Program-made: the position numbers and the translations under genes | Assembly: GCA_021399435.1 (NCBI GenBank) | Contig: JAJTUP010000019.1 | Span: 744,001-808,000, forward strand | Reading direction: 5' to 3' | Origin: Diaporthe sp. PMI_573 | Taxonomy: Eukaryota > Ascomycota > Sordariomycetes > Diaporthales > Diaporthaceae | DNA: 64,000 bases | Notes under the pieces: model-generated | Told to the model about the DNA's origin: nothing | Database searches by the model: none | The model's input: only the letters and a program-made list of their open reading frames with translations | Shown here: piece after piece, positions 1 through 11,100 of the stretch | Layout of the letters: each line of letters opens with the position of its first letter | Position numbering within the stretch: position 1 is the first letter of the stretch

Positions 1-1
1 C

Positions 2-622
2 TTGATGCAGATACGGCATCTCAGGGCCCTACGCGAGTCTGATGGGTCATGGGGTTTGCACGTCCTGACGGCGTCCACGGATGGGCATCTTGCCCTCTGG
101 AAGGCGACGGGGACATGGACGACAACGACACTCGTGCCTGCCGCGGCCGCCGAGTACGAGTTGGTCGAGGCGCAGCAGCTGCACCAGAGTGGCATCAAGG
201 CCATGGACTTGAGAGAGCTCGCCCACAGGACATCCTCCCCAGCCTCACGCGCCGTGCTGACCGGCGGCGACGACAACGCCATCGGCTACGTCCGCCTTGA
301 ATGGACGGCAGACACGGAGTTCAGGATCACGTCCCGGTCCCTGGTCAGCGCGGCGCATGCTGCCGCCATCACGGGCCTCTGCGTTGTCGGGATTGTCGAG
401 GCCGACGGCGCGGCTGGCCTGTGTCGAGTTAGGCTGTGCACCGCCAGCAACGACCAGAGGGTCAGGTCCTGGGTGGCAGCCGTCGGGGAACGGGGCGCCC
501 TAGGAAAGGTGTCGCTGGTTGGTGACCGGTACAGCGCCGTGGCCGACTGTGGGGGCCTGGAGCCGCTGGGCGAGGGGAGGGTGGTTGTCGCCGGCGTCGG
601 CATGGAACTCTGGACTGTGTAG
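2..622 (+). CDS. WD40-repeat protein, C-terminal part (WDR6/Rtt10-like), 5' end outside window
   Basis: The frame is open from the left edge to a TAG at 620-622, about 206 residues, so only the C-terminal part of the gene is present. WD-type strands can be seen: LTASTDGHLALWK near the start, VLTGGDDNAIGYV in the middle, LCTASNDQRVRSW further on, and a last blade ending GVGMELW. The spacing and the last blade resemble fungal WDR6/Rtt10 (Trm734) proteins. In yeast that family partners the Trm7 methyltransferase for 2'-O-methylation of tRNA position 34 and also acts in endosomal recycling. This is a family resemblance only, since most of the propeller lies outside the window. No intron is needed in this part. 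WD40 identity is secure; the WDR6 assignment is moderate. Confidence 0.75.
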   Translation: MMQIRHLRALRESDGSWGLHVLTASTDGHLALWKATGTWTTTTLVPAAAAEYELVEAQQLHQSGIKAMDLRELAHRTSSPASRAVLTGGDDNAIGYVRLEWTADTEFRITSRSLVSAAHAAAITGLCVVGIVEADGAAGLCRVRLCTASNDQRVRSWVAAVGERGALGKVSLVGDRYSAVADCGGLEPLGEGRVVVAGVGMELWTV

Positions 623-895
623 GAACAAGCGTGGCCCCCAGGATACTACGCAGTACTGACCCGACTCTTGCACAAAGCCAACGCTCTGCCTTTGCCTTTG
701 TTGCTCGACATGTTGCCCAGCTTCTCATCAATGCAGAGTGATGCGCCATCCTGTGTAACCCATGCGAGCAGGCGCACCCGCAGAGCTGCAAGTTTTGTGG
801 CATACACTTCAATGTGGACTTGGCTGCAGGTGAGGCGAAAGTTAGAAGCATTATAGGCTATGTACACAACAGCCTTGCAACCCTCCGCAGATGAG

Positions 896-911
896 CACAC
901 ACACACACACC
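896..911. repeat. (CA)n microsatellite
   Basis: An uninterrupted CA dinucleotide run of about eight units in intergenic DNA. Confidence 0.9.
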
Positions 912-1440
912 GACCCGCACACGACCAAGGCATCTGCAAGCTAATAAGCATGCTCCCGGCTGATGGATCTACGGCAAGGATGTCCGCGTGGCCGCGAGGC
1001 GAGCATGACTCTCTCTGTGCTCCCATGACAGATAAATCGCGATAGCGATACCATACGCACATATACCACGGCATGATATTACATGGACCATATAAAGTTT
1101 GGGGTGTACGTAGACGGTTGAGACCCTCCGCCCAAGCTGGCAGCAACGGGAGGCTTGTCTAGTGGCTGGCCCTCCCTGCTTGTCCGAGAGCAAGATAAGG
1201 TGCGCCGCACCGCAGGGCGGGGGCTAGCGGGCCAAGTAGGAAAACGTCAAACAAGCGAAGGTTCGGCCCCAGGCTATTTCATGCAGTGTTCCCCAGGCCT
1301 GTCTAATGTAGCCAAGCCCGATAGGCCCGCTTGGCGCCGTTCCTGACGATGGCTTTCTAAAACCTGGGGAGCGGAGTGCCTGCCGACGGAAACCAAGCCG
1401 GGCGAGAGGGGCAAACCTCTGTTTCTTTGCCCCTCTGTTT

Positions 1441-1454
1441 ATATATATATATAT
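1441..1454. repeat. (AT)7 microsatellite
   Basis: Seven AT units in the intergenic region. Confidence 0.9.
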
Positions 1455-2573
1455 GTAGTCTCTTCTCTTCGTTTCCGTCGTGAACAATGTCCCCGGAAAA
1501 ATAATGTAATAGCCGTCGGGAGGAAGGCGGCCACCGGGAGAGGGGCCCCCTGTGGCTGGTGCGTTCATGGTGATGATGAGCGTCTGTCGTGCTGACGCCA
1601 CATATTGCGTACCCGGTCATGGACCGTCTTGTGGTGGCTCGTGAGCTAGCAGGTTCTCGTCCTACCGGCGCGAAACGAACTCGAGAGCCACGACAGGCTT
1701 GTCTGTCAGTGCCTACAAAAGCGGGACGTCGGTCGAACCAACGTGCTATCAAAATAGACGTGTTACGAGTGTGCGGCTGGGCCGGGCCTTGGGCCTTGGG
1801 CGTGGGGCCTTGGGCGTGGCCGGCTGGGGGGCAAGGGGATGGGGCAGAAGGTGGGGTGTGGGCAAGATGAAGAGACTTGGGGACTTGATGTCTCCCGTAT
1901 GTAACAGTAGTGTGCTTGTGCGAGGCAAGTACAATCGAATCAGCAACAAAGTGTGAAAACGGCTGTGTGTGGGACGCAACTGCCAAACCGCACCCCGCGT
2001 TCTCCATGTGCAGTCTGCGTTCGAATGTCGACGACCAAACAAACCAAACCCCGGCCAGGTCGACTCTGGCCGCCTTCTCACCATGGGCATCGCGGCGACG
2101 ATCTTCAGCTGATCAAGACAGAGCACCAGGAGACCCAAAAGAAGTCGGCAGACCGTCACGCACAGACAACGTCGAAGTCTACGGGACAGAGCTGGACAGC
2201 TGGGCAGCTGATTATAGTGATTTTCATCACGGAGCCAGAGGGGCGGGCCTGCGAGGGCGACAGATAGATTGCCTGCGGACCGCTGTCGTGGAGCGCCCAG
2301 ATGTCCCAAGGCGCCAGTCATGCTCGCCAAGCCTCAATTCGAACCCAGATCATGACCGCTCCTGGTCGCCCGGGTCGTCCAGGTCGCCAGCTACCCAGTC
2401 ACGCCAGTCAACCACGTCCTGGCAGGCCTGGATACGGCATCTCGCACCAAGACCTAGGCATGCCTGGCCAGCCAGGGTCTCACCTGTCTGTCCCTCCGTC
2501 GCCCGTCGTTGCGCCTGCCCCCATGCAGCACTCTCACCACAGGCATAGTACAAGCTGCGCGTGCGTGTGCATT

Positions 2574-2607
2574 CCGCCTCCCGCCTCCCGCCTCCCGCCT
2601 CCCGCCT
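2574..2607. repeat. Heptamer tandem repeat, unit CCGCCTC
   Basis: Nearly five perfect head-to-tail copies of a 7-bp unit in intergenic DNA. Confidence 0.9.
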
Positions 2608-2812
2608 TTTCTCGTCCAAACAGCCTGGCCCCAGTCCATCTCCATACCCTCGGAGCCCGTCCCACAACTGACTGACTGACTGGCTAACTGACCGGCTGGC
2701 TTGACTGAATATCGGTCCGATCCTTCTGAAACACCGCGGACTGCCCACCGACCCTCGACCTCATTCTGCTCAAGACCAACCGGGCCCAGACACTGCGACA
2801 GAGACGGGCAGA

Positions 2813-2832
2813 GACAGACAGACAGACAGACA
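2813..2832. repeat. (GACA)5 microsatellite
   Basis: Five perfect GACA units, flanked by further purine-rich imperfect repeats. Confidence 0.9.
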
Positions 2833-4016
2833 CAGAGAAAGAGAGAGGCACAAGGTTCGAGCTGGAGGGGGCTCTCCAAGGTTAATTAACAAACCAGTAC
2901 AAACCTCCCGGACCCGGCCAGCAGCCCAGCGTCACTCAAGCTTCCGCGCCGACTCCACAAAGCCCTGCCCCTCCAAAACGGGCCTCTTTGACTCTTGCCC
3001 CCTCCCCCTACTGTCCGATCTATCACAACAAAGGCAACTTGCTCTTAGAACCTGCTGCACCGCAGACTCAGGTGAACAGCACGCACCACCGACTGGCAAC
3101 CACCCCTGGCAACGCGCATCGTTCCTGCCTTCCCCCGCCCTGCGAGCTCCCTCACAGCCACGTCTCTTGGCTGTCTACACTGTACTGCCCAAACCCACTC
3201 CGGGTCCCGAGGCGCTCCTTCACCGAAACAGAAGCACCGCCAACGAAACACTTTGGCCCGTCCCTAAAACAAGCCGTCCCCGACTTTCCTTCCTGATTAC
3301 CTCAACATCCCATCCCACCGCCTGCTGCTCGCTCTCGGTGTTCCGAACGGTGAGTCAAGCACGCTGCCCTGCCCTGCCCTGCCTGCTTGGCTGGTCGGTC
3401 TTACGTCCGCCTCCGTCCACGCCCCCCGTGTCTCCCGCTCGAATCTCCGGCCCAAGCTTCTGCCTGCACGGTCGTATTGACAGCCTCTTCACCTCCGTTG
3501 TCACCCACCCCGCCGTTGCCACTCGCCATCCATCTTAACTCCGCTTCCCAGGCAAGGCTGACAATTCTTGCCCTGCCGTCCTGCGTCTAGACCACCTCCG
3601 CCATCGCTCCCCACCTTTGTTGGTCCACACTGACCTGACCTCATCGCCCTCGAACCGTCGACGCCCGCTCGTGATCCTTGCTCTCCACCCTCGACCCATC
3701 CGCCCTCTTCGACACGACCTCCCCACGATCCTCGTGCCAGTCACCAAACACGGAGTCCATACAGGGCCTACGACGTCCCACCACTGCCACGCGTCTTGTG
3801 GCTGTCCTCGTTAGACTCTACCATCCTCCCTAGAACCACGTCGCGCATCACGGGCTCACAACACAAACACTTCCCTCCAACGGCGAAAACGGGTGCAGCG
3901 ATAGGCTATCGTGGCATTGTCAACTCGCCCACATACCTCAAACGCGCACACCGTTTAGCCTGCCGCATTTTCCTGACCCTCCCTCCTGCCCAGACCCGAC
4001 CAAGGTCACTCTCGCG

Positions 4017-5734
4017 ATGGGAAACCAGCCATCAAAAGACGGTAGCAGTACGCCGAGGCCCAACAGCTCTGCCGGCGCGGGTGACCGCAGCCCGGACGGC
4101 TTGCAGTCATTACCATCGTTCAGCAAGTCAGACACTAAGGATTCGACGAGGTCCTTCAAGACCCTCAGATCAAAGATCCCCGGTTCCTCGGCCAAAACCG
4201 ATAGCCCGCGTAACTCCGCGCTGTTGTCCAATGGCGACGCCGGCGACAAATCCGATGCCGGGTCTGTGAAGTCGGGCCGCAGCGGCCGCTTCTCTCGCAG
4301 CAGGTCCTCCGATCCTGCAGTGTCTCCGACCTCGCCCTCGTCCGTCGATACCGGTGTGACCTCTCCTCTCGACGAGGCCCAGCCGCCACCGTCCCCCATC
4401 CAGTCTGGATCCGGCATGTCAGGCAAACACGATGTCAGCGCTGCACAAGCATCGGGCGAGGTTGACCACGTGTCTGACGCGCCTCCATCAGGGGTGCCCG
4501 ATCCAAACGGAGAGGCACAGCAACCAGGCCAGTCGATATTGGTCAGGCGCGACAACTCTGTCAACCCAGTTCATGGAGGAACGTCGCCCGGTCAAGACCA
4601 TTCTGGCAGTGTCGCCATGAGTGAGATCAAGGATATCGACCTGGATGATTTCATCAAGCGATTGCTGGATGCTGGTTATGCTGGCAAAGTGACCAAGAGC
4701 GTCTGCCTGAAAAATGCAGAGATCGTGGCTATTTGCCAGCGTGCTCGGGAGGTGCTTCTGACACAGCCTGCGCTGCTGGAATTGGATGCGCCAGTGAAGA
4801 TTGTCGGCGACGTTCATGGGCAGTACACGGATCTCATCCGTATGTTCGAGATGTGCGGGTTCCCACCGACTGCCAACTTTCTCTTCCTAGGTGACTACGT
4901 CGACCGAGGTAAGCAATCGCTGGAGACTATCCTCCTGCTGCTCTGCTACAAGTTGAAGTTCCCCGAGAACTTCTTTCTCCTTCGTGGCAACCACGAATGT
5001 GCCAACGTCACGCGCGTCTACGGGTTCTACGACGAGTGCAAGCGCAGGTGTAACGTCAAGATTTGGAAGACGTTCATTGATACGTTTAATACCCTTCCCA
5101 TCGCCGCTATCGTCGCTGGGAAGATTTTCTGTGTACATGGCGGGTTGTCGCCTGCGCTCAGGGATATGGATGACATCCGAAACATCGCACGACCAACCGA
5201 TGTGCCCGACTATGGACTACTGAACGACCTGCTGTGGTCTGATCCAGCTGACATGGATGCGGACTGGGAAGCTAATGAACGAGGTGTTAGCTACTGTTTT
5301 GGAAAGAAGGTCATCACGGATTTCCTCACGACGCATGATTTTGACCTCGTTTGTCGCGCGCACATGGTTGTTGAAGATGGGTACGAATTTTTCACGGACA
5401 GAGTACTAGTCACCGTGTTCAGTGCGCCAAATGTAAGTCACATTGTCCTGATCCCATCTTTTCCCTGTGTGTCTGTACTGACTTGCCCCAGTATTGCGGT
5501 GAATTCGACAATTGGGGCGCCGTCATGTCAGTCTCTTCAGAACTGTTGTGTAGTTTCGAGCTCTTGAAGCCCCTCGACTCCAACGCATTGAAGAGTCACA
5601 TCAAGAAGGGCCGAAACAAAAGGCAACAAATGCTGAACAGTCCAGTACGTCGCGGCTTACACCCCACTACTTGCCACATCCTCATAACTAACCCTACCTT
5701 GCAGCCTGCGAACGTATACCCACAGAGTGTCTAG
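4017..5734 (+). CDS. ppz1: PPZ-type serine/threonine protein phosphatase
   Basis: Exons 4017-5432, 5492-5644 and 5705-5734 give 532 aa. Residues 1 to about 200 are a Ser/Pro-rich, low-complexity extension starting MGNQPSK, a typical N-myristoylation start seen in PPZ phosphatases. The rest is a PP1-like catalytic domain with GDVHGQ (about 264), GDYVDRG (about 292), RGNHEC (about 323) and VHGG (about 375), which supply the metal ligands and catalytic histidine, then [13 protein letters not shown]. The long N-terminal arm and the HM in place of PP1's HQ favour PPZ (yeast Ppz1, Neurospora pzl-1) over PP1. The family controls monovalent cation and pH balance and cell-wall integrity at the membrane, and in yeast it is inhibited by Hal3. 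Intron 1 (59 bp) has a CTGAC branch site. Intron 2 (60 bp, CTAAC branch site) is a multiple of three without a stop, so an unspliced mRNA stays in frame. It is convergent with the next gene. Confidence 0.95.
5433..5491 (+). other. Intron 1 of ppz gene
   Basis: It starts GTAAGT, carries CTGAC about 10 bases before the end, and ends CAG. Removing it joins SAPN to YCGEFDN, the unbroken PP1-family motif. Confidence 0.95.
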
Positions 5735-7070
5735 CGGCGGCCACCAACGAAAGGGCATACAAGTCCAAAAGACAGCACGGTCTCATATTATACAACAAAT
5801 GTCATACAGACAATTTCCATTCGCGCCGGTAGAAGGCTAGAAGGAGAAACATTGGACCATAGCATCGCATTAGTCGAGCCAGACGTTCCGAGTGCAACAT
5901 GGCTAGAACAATAAGGACAACATGAAGGGAAACCGGGTTCAACAGCGACCGGAAACATCGAAGGCGGCGGCCAGCAGTTCCGGGTCAACTCGAGGCTATG
6001 AACGCGTCAAGTACCCAAGGGATGACCACAGGCCCGCAGCAACTCTGGACGGGAGGACAGCCACGGTTCGCCGCGGTTATATTGGGGATCAGATCTCGTA
6101 AAAGAGATCGGGCTTGAGGGCCTTGGCCGTCTACAGGCTAGCTGTGCGCGTCCGACTCGTCTCCTGAGCCCCTATCGAGGCGGCACAGGACGGGTGCATG
6201 CTAATAAGGCGCGTGGACGCGTGTGTTTGTGTGCGTGCGTCACATGGGGTGTGCCGACGTTGGTGGCTACGAGCATCGAGGGCGATGTTAGAAGCAAGCT
6301 GTGTGTGTGACTTGCTGTTGCAGAGCCAGGCGTTTTCGGTTAGGGTAAGACCTCTCTATGTGATGGGATGGATATGTGTAAGATGGTGACGATTCTCCTG
6401 AGTATGGGTATACATGTATTTTTCCGCACCCCATTGGAAGTTTCCCAACATAACTTGTCAGAGGTGCCTTCGCCATAGCAATATTCCATTTGCAGGTGTG
6501 CATACTACGTTTGCAAATGGTTTGCATGACTTTGACTCTTCTTTCTCTCTTCATTTTCTTGTTCGGGGGGGGGGGGACAAGATCGCTTTCGAACTACAGA
6601 TTCTTGCTTAACGAGATGCTTGCGCGAGCCCCTCTCCTTGAAAACGAGCGCAAAACAAAGAGAGTGATAGGTGTGAGACCTGTTGTCGTGTCCTTTCTTC
6701 GGGCATGTTTGGTGCGACGCATGTGCATTTCCGATGGACCAAGGGCGGTCTTCCGTGCGTCTCATCCGGGTGACTTGGGACTTCCAGAAACGTGCCATGG
6801 GCTTGGGCTGTTCCATACAATATCTGTCAAGTAGGATTAAACTATGCTTGATACTACGGACGGTCCTATCAGACCCGGGAGCCTGTTGGACGGGTCGACG
6901 CCTTCAGATTCGACCCACGAGTATCTTGATTCTACAACTGTTCTTCAATTCCTTAGCCTCCCTCATACGCCTGCATCGTCCTTCATAGCAGACACTGCCC
7001 TCGGCGTGTTCTCTGCGAAACGTTCTATCCGCCGGAAATCCCATCGAACGGGATGAACGGTATGCTCTCC
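5735..7070. other. Intergenic region between convergent ppz and the 363-aa ORF
   Basis: It holds the two facing 3' UTRs. No ORF looks like a protein. There is a run of ten G at 6567-6576 and scattered GT-rich sequence. Confidence 0.6.
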
Positions 7071-8162
7071 TTAGAGCTCCTCTTCGACTTGCTGCCTGGC
7101 CAACAGCCGGTGGCGTCTCCTGGGACGACGAATAAAGACGTCGTCGTCGCTGTCGTCATCATCCACGGCCTGCTGGTCTTTCAATTCCACTTCTGCCTCA
7201 GGGTGTCTCCGCTGTTCTGAGCTTATCCCTTCCTCTTCCGCTTCCACTCCCTCCTGCTCTGCTTCTCCTGCAGAGAAAGGTTCATTACCAGCTGCCTCTG
7301 CGCCATGCTGTTCCGAACGCCTCAATTCATCCAGCATGCGCTTGATCTTGTGCCCGTCACGCTCGGTGGAAAGTAGCTCCTTTTTCAAGCGAACCCAGAA
7401 GTCGCCAAGGCTGGCAACGCTGCGGGCTTGTATGTAGCCATTGGGGGAAGTACCGTTTTCTGCAGCATGAAGTAAGCCTCTGCGAAGGCCGTCTTGGTAT
7501 CTCATGGTGCGGAGGTCCAGGTTCATCAAGGATTGCATATGCCCGCCAACGTCGCTCAACTGTTGGTGCATTCTTTCGGTAGGCTGTTCAACCGGTACCC
7601 CGTCGCCATCCTCGGCATGAGGCACCTCGGCATAACCAAAGTCCTGCTTAGGTATTGTGTCGTTGGCCCCATCATGCTGTTTTGCGTCTTGCAGCTGCGA
7701 AGAATGAAGTTCTGCCAGCATGCGCTTGATTTTGGCATGATCGCGTTGTTCAGGGGCGACAAGCTCTGCCTTCAGACGTGCGTAGAATCCGCCCGAGCGA
7801 TCATACGATTTGCGCCGAAGCAGCCATTCTGGAAGAGGAGAGTTATTGGTCGCAGCCTGTAGAAGCCCCTGCCGCAGACCCGCGTCGAAGTTTTGTCCGT
7901 TAAGTAGGGTCTCTGCTGAAAGGGTCGCATTATTTTGGATGCCTTTGGGCTTCGTTAACTGTGTCTGAGAAACCCCTTTGGCTCCGGCTTTCCGGCCGAA
8001 CTTCTCGACGTCAGGGCTCCGAGGGCTTCCATCGGCAACATCCTTTCCAGCAGTAATTTCAGTGTCCTCAGACGACAGCGTGCCTCTCTCGTCCTTCTCT
8101 CCGCCGCGTCTGCCTTGCGTGGAGTTGCTGTTCCCGTTACGTTTGCGCCGGGCACGCTTCAT
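7071..8162 (-). CDS. Unrecognised 363-aa protein with an internally duplicated 65-residue domain; in frame with kmt6 across one TAG
   Basis: I do not recognise this protein. It is 363 aa if started at the ATG at 8162. Residues 1-65 are basic and polar. Two copies of one domain follow, at about 93-157 and 222-285, sharing GLRxGLLxAA, then an aromatic plus RLKxEL, then KIKRMLxELxxS. The C-terminal part is acidic (AEQEGVEAEEEG, VDDDDSDDDV) and ends with a basic RRPRRRHR stretch, so a nuclear role is plausible. A 1.1-kb open frame with conserved duplicate blocks is unlikely to be chance. The ATG lies only three codons after the TAG that ends kmt6, in the same reading frame, leaving 9 bp between the ORFs and no room for a promoter outside kmt6. 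It may be the true C-terminus of the methyltransferase (readthrough, hidden intron, nonsense mutation or sequence error) or a second cistron. Confidence 0.65.
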   Translation of the reverse strand: MKRARRKRNGNSNSTQGRRGGEKDERGTLSSEDTEITAGKDVADGSPRSPDVEKFGRKAGAKGVSQTQLTKPKGIQNNATLSAETLLNGQNFDAGLRQGLLQAATNNSPLPEWLLRRKSYDRSGGFYARLKAELVAPEQRDHAKIKRMLAELHSSQLQDAKQHDGANDTIPKQDFGYAEVPHAEDGDGVPVEQPTERMHQQLSDVGGHMQSLMNLDLRTMRYQDGLRRGLLHAAENGTSPNGYIQARSVASLGDFWVRLKKELLSTERDGHKIKRMLDELRRSEQHGAEAAGNEPFSAGEAEQEGVEAEEEGISSEQRRHPEAEVELKDQQAVDDDDSDDDVFIRRPRRRHRLLARQQVEEEL

Positions 8163-8171
8163 GGTGAAGTC

Positions 8172-11100
8172 CTACTCCCCCAGGTCGCGGTACCTAGCCG
8201 GTCTCTGCCTTTTCCGCTGCGACCGGTCTATGGGACTACTGCCCTCCGCGGTGCCTCCGCGTGTGAAGCTGTCTGTATGGTCAAAGTCGGCCATTTCCTC
8301 ATCCGAGTCCGGGATATCTCTCCTTGTGCGCCTTCTCAGACTAGGACTGTGTTGACTACCCCCTGATCGAGGGACATGGACCTTGAACTCGGACTCGGAA
8401 TCGTCCCCATCGAGGTGCCTTCGACGCTTACCACGCCCGCCCCGGCTGCTAGGCGTGCCGAGAATTGCGTGCGTCGGCATTGTAGGTGCGGCCTCAATAA
8501 GAGAGGCGGTAGTGCCGTTGCTAGATGATTCGTCTGTTCCGTCCAAGGCAAATGCTGCCGTCGTCGTTATGGAATCGACTTTTGTTGTGGTGCGCCTACC
8601 ACCGCGACCTCCACCTCGCTGAGCCCCACGCGAGCCCCTGGCTCTACCGCGTCCGCCTCTGGTGGTGCGAGCAGGTGGTGGATCATCGGGATCCAAGCCA
8701 TGCGAAGCGTGCCTCTTTCGCTTGCGGCCGCCCCGCACTCCCAAGGCAGTCCCAGCCCTCCTGGGTTTGTACGACCGTCCCGGCCGGAAGTCCCCATCGT
8801 CTTCGTTGTCTTGGTCGTCGTTGACGACGGCCTCGGCTAGTGAAACCTGCTCTTCCTCGTCCACAGTGGCTCTAGGCGCCTTCTTGGTTCCGGTGGTAGT
8901 AATCTTCAGGCTCCCTCGCCCTCTGCCACGACCACCGCGGCCGCGGCCGCCACGGCCCCTAACAGTGCCGCCGCGTTTCGGTTGGTTTTCTTCATCCTTG
9001 GAGTCGAGAAGTTTCTTGGTAAGGTTTGGGAAGTTCTCTCCGTAGTTGAAGAAGAGCTCCTCACCCGCCTTGACATCGCGCTGGGCCTTGAACTTTATGC
9101 GGTAATCGCCGTTCACAAACAAGATTTGGGGCACGATGTTGACCAGCTTCTTTCCAACCTTGTCATACTCAGAAGCGTGATTGATGTAGCGGCTGAGATT
9201 GCCATATATGGCTGCGTCGACCCAGATACCTTCGTAATCCAGGAGCGTGAACAAGTAACTGCTGTGTTTAGAGTCGTCGAAAACGTCGCCGCGTCGTGCT
9301 TCTCGGCGGACACCTTCGTCGTGCGAGATCAACTCCCCAAGGTACTCGATGACAAACTCATCCTGAGCGATGTCTTCCGCTGCGAATAGTCCATACCCGC
9401 AGCCTTCAATTTGAGACTCGCCTAGCAAGACAGTCTTGGAGACGCCACGCTGCAGAGCCACGTTTTGACAGCCATATGAGTGCAGATCGGTGTCGTGGGC
9501 GTTCTTGGGGTCTGCCCGATCGAAAGCGCCACAGCCTTGACATAGGACTGGGTCACATTCCCTGTTGAGCTGAACACAGATACAAGGCTTGCCTTCCTTC
9601 TTCGATTGCAGGCAAGTCTTGCCCTCGGCTTTACACGCGCAGCCTGTAAACTTGTAGGCGCAGTTCTCGGCCGTGCAACGGCAGAAGCGCTCACAGAGAA
9701 GCTTCGCATCAACACACGGGCAACCCTTGCCACATGGGCCACTGTGGGTGCAAGGGTCCTTGACTTCGCGGCGAGTGAATTCGTGCGCATTCAGGTGATC
9801 TTGCCAGTCTTGTTTGAGTTCCTTTCGGTGACGATCGAACCAAGTCAGCGGTTTGACCTTTGGCGGGTCAGAGTCAGGACTCGCAAGCTCGTAGAGTGAT
9901 TCGTACTTGTCCAATCCGAGCTGGAGCTGTTTCCGATAAACGTCCCAACACGGACGTCCCAGTAAGGTTGAAACAAGGCAAGGCAGATTTGTACAAAGGC
10001 TTGGGCTTGCGGCTGAAGCAGCATAGAGACCCCGGAGGAGTGCAACTTCGTCGTCGGTCCAGGGCTCCACGTCAGCATTGATATTGCCAGACCTGTAATC
10101 CTGCCAACAGAGATTTCGACAACGAGTGGGTGACCTGTCTGCAGAACTCTGATGGTTCCGCAGGTGCTTGGCCATGTTCTGCCTCATCAAACCGCCAAAT
10201 CTTCCAATCAAGTCAACACCAAGTGATCGTCGCTGATTGTCACGATCATACTCGCCATGCTCGCACGAGTGTGAGTAGCAGTATAAGCAGCCCAAGATAG
10301 TGTAGGTCAGCAAGTTGCTCTCGACAATTTCTAAGAGCCGCTCTGCCACCTTTGATTTAGCCTCTGGCTTTTCGTCCTTGAGCAGCTTTTTGTTTTCGAC
10401 GACTGCCTCCACGGTTTCGTCATGGGCGAGCACATCTTTCAGCGTGAGCTCGGTGTGCTTCCACAAGTGGTTGAAAGCTTCCGTGAACATTTTCGCCGTC
10501 TTCGTGGCTCGTGGTGAGCCGACTTCATCAAGCCTGTGAATGATGGTATTCTTTTGTTGCGGCGTCATCTTGTCGTTGTGCTCAGGCTGTGTCGCCATGT
10601 AGCGGACGAGGCCGGATTTGCTGCAATTGTCCAAACCGAGTTTCGCGGTCCAGCGGTCGATGTAGAGGGAGATCTCGGCGGCGATTTCTTCCTTCAGTCG
10701 CTTCCTCGTCTTGTCGCCCCTGTTAAGAGACGTCACATTGAATCCAGACTGGGCGTCCATAGCCTCAAGCTCCTTTATCCACCTCGAATAGCGTTCCTCC
10801 TCGTTATCCTTCATGTCACGCAGATGCGGAATGAACTTCAGCATTGTGTTCGGAGTCAAGATATTCCTCGAGATCTCCACATGATGAAACTTGTATTCTG
10901 GGACCCGTGGCTTGTCAGACTTGATGCAGACGACTTCGTAAGCCATCCTCTTCCTCCCAGAGTTGGCGCGGGCCGTATCTTTGGAGCCATGTGTCTTGAT
11001 ATGTACCTTCATAGTGCCCTCTTGCGGCGTCTCATACGGCATCGCAGACAGTTTGAGGTCTGCCAGATGCGCAGTCGAGCTCACGTGTCGTCGTCCCGGA

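Larger units (their letters stand above)
623..4016. other. Gene-free stretch between WD40 gene and ppz; includes long pyrimidine-rich leader
   Basis: No ORF here has convincing protein character. The left part should hold the 3' UTR of the WD40 gene. It also holds several simple repeats, listed separately. From about 2900 to 4016 the plus strand is rich in C and T and lacks coding signal, as expected for the promoter and a long 5' leader of the phosphatase gene. Several upstream ATGs lie in it. Confidence 0.6.
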
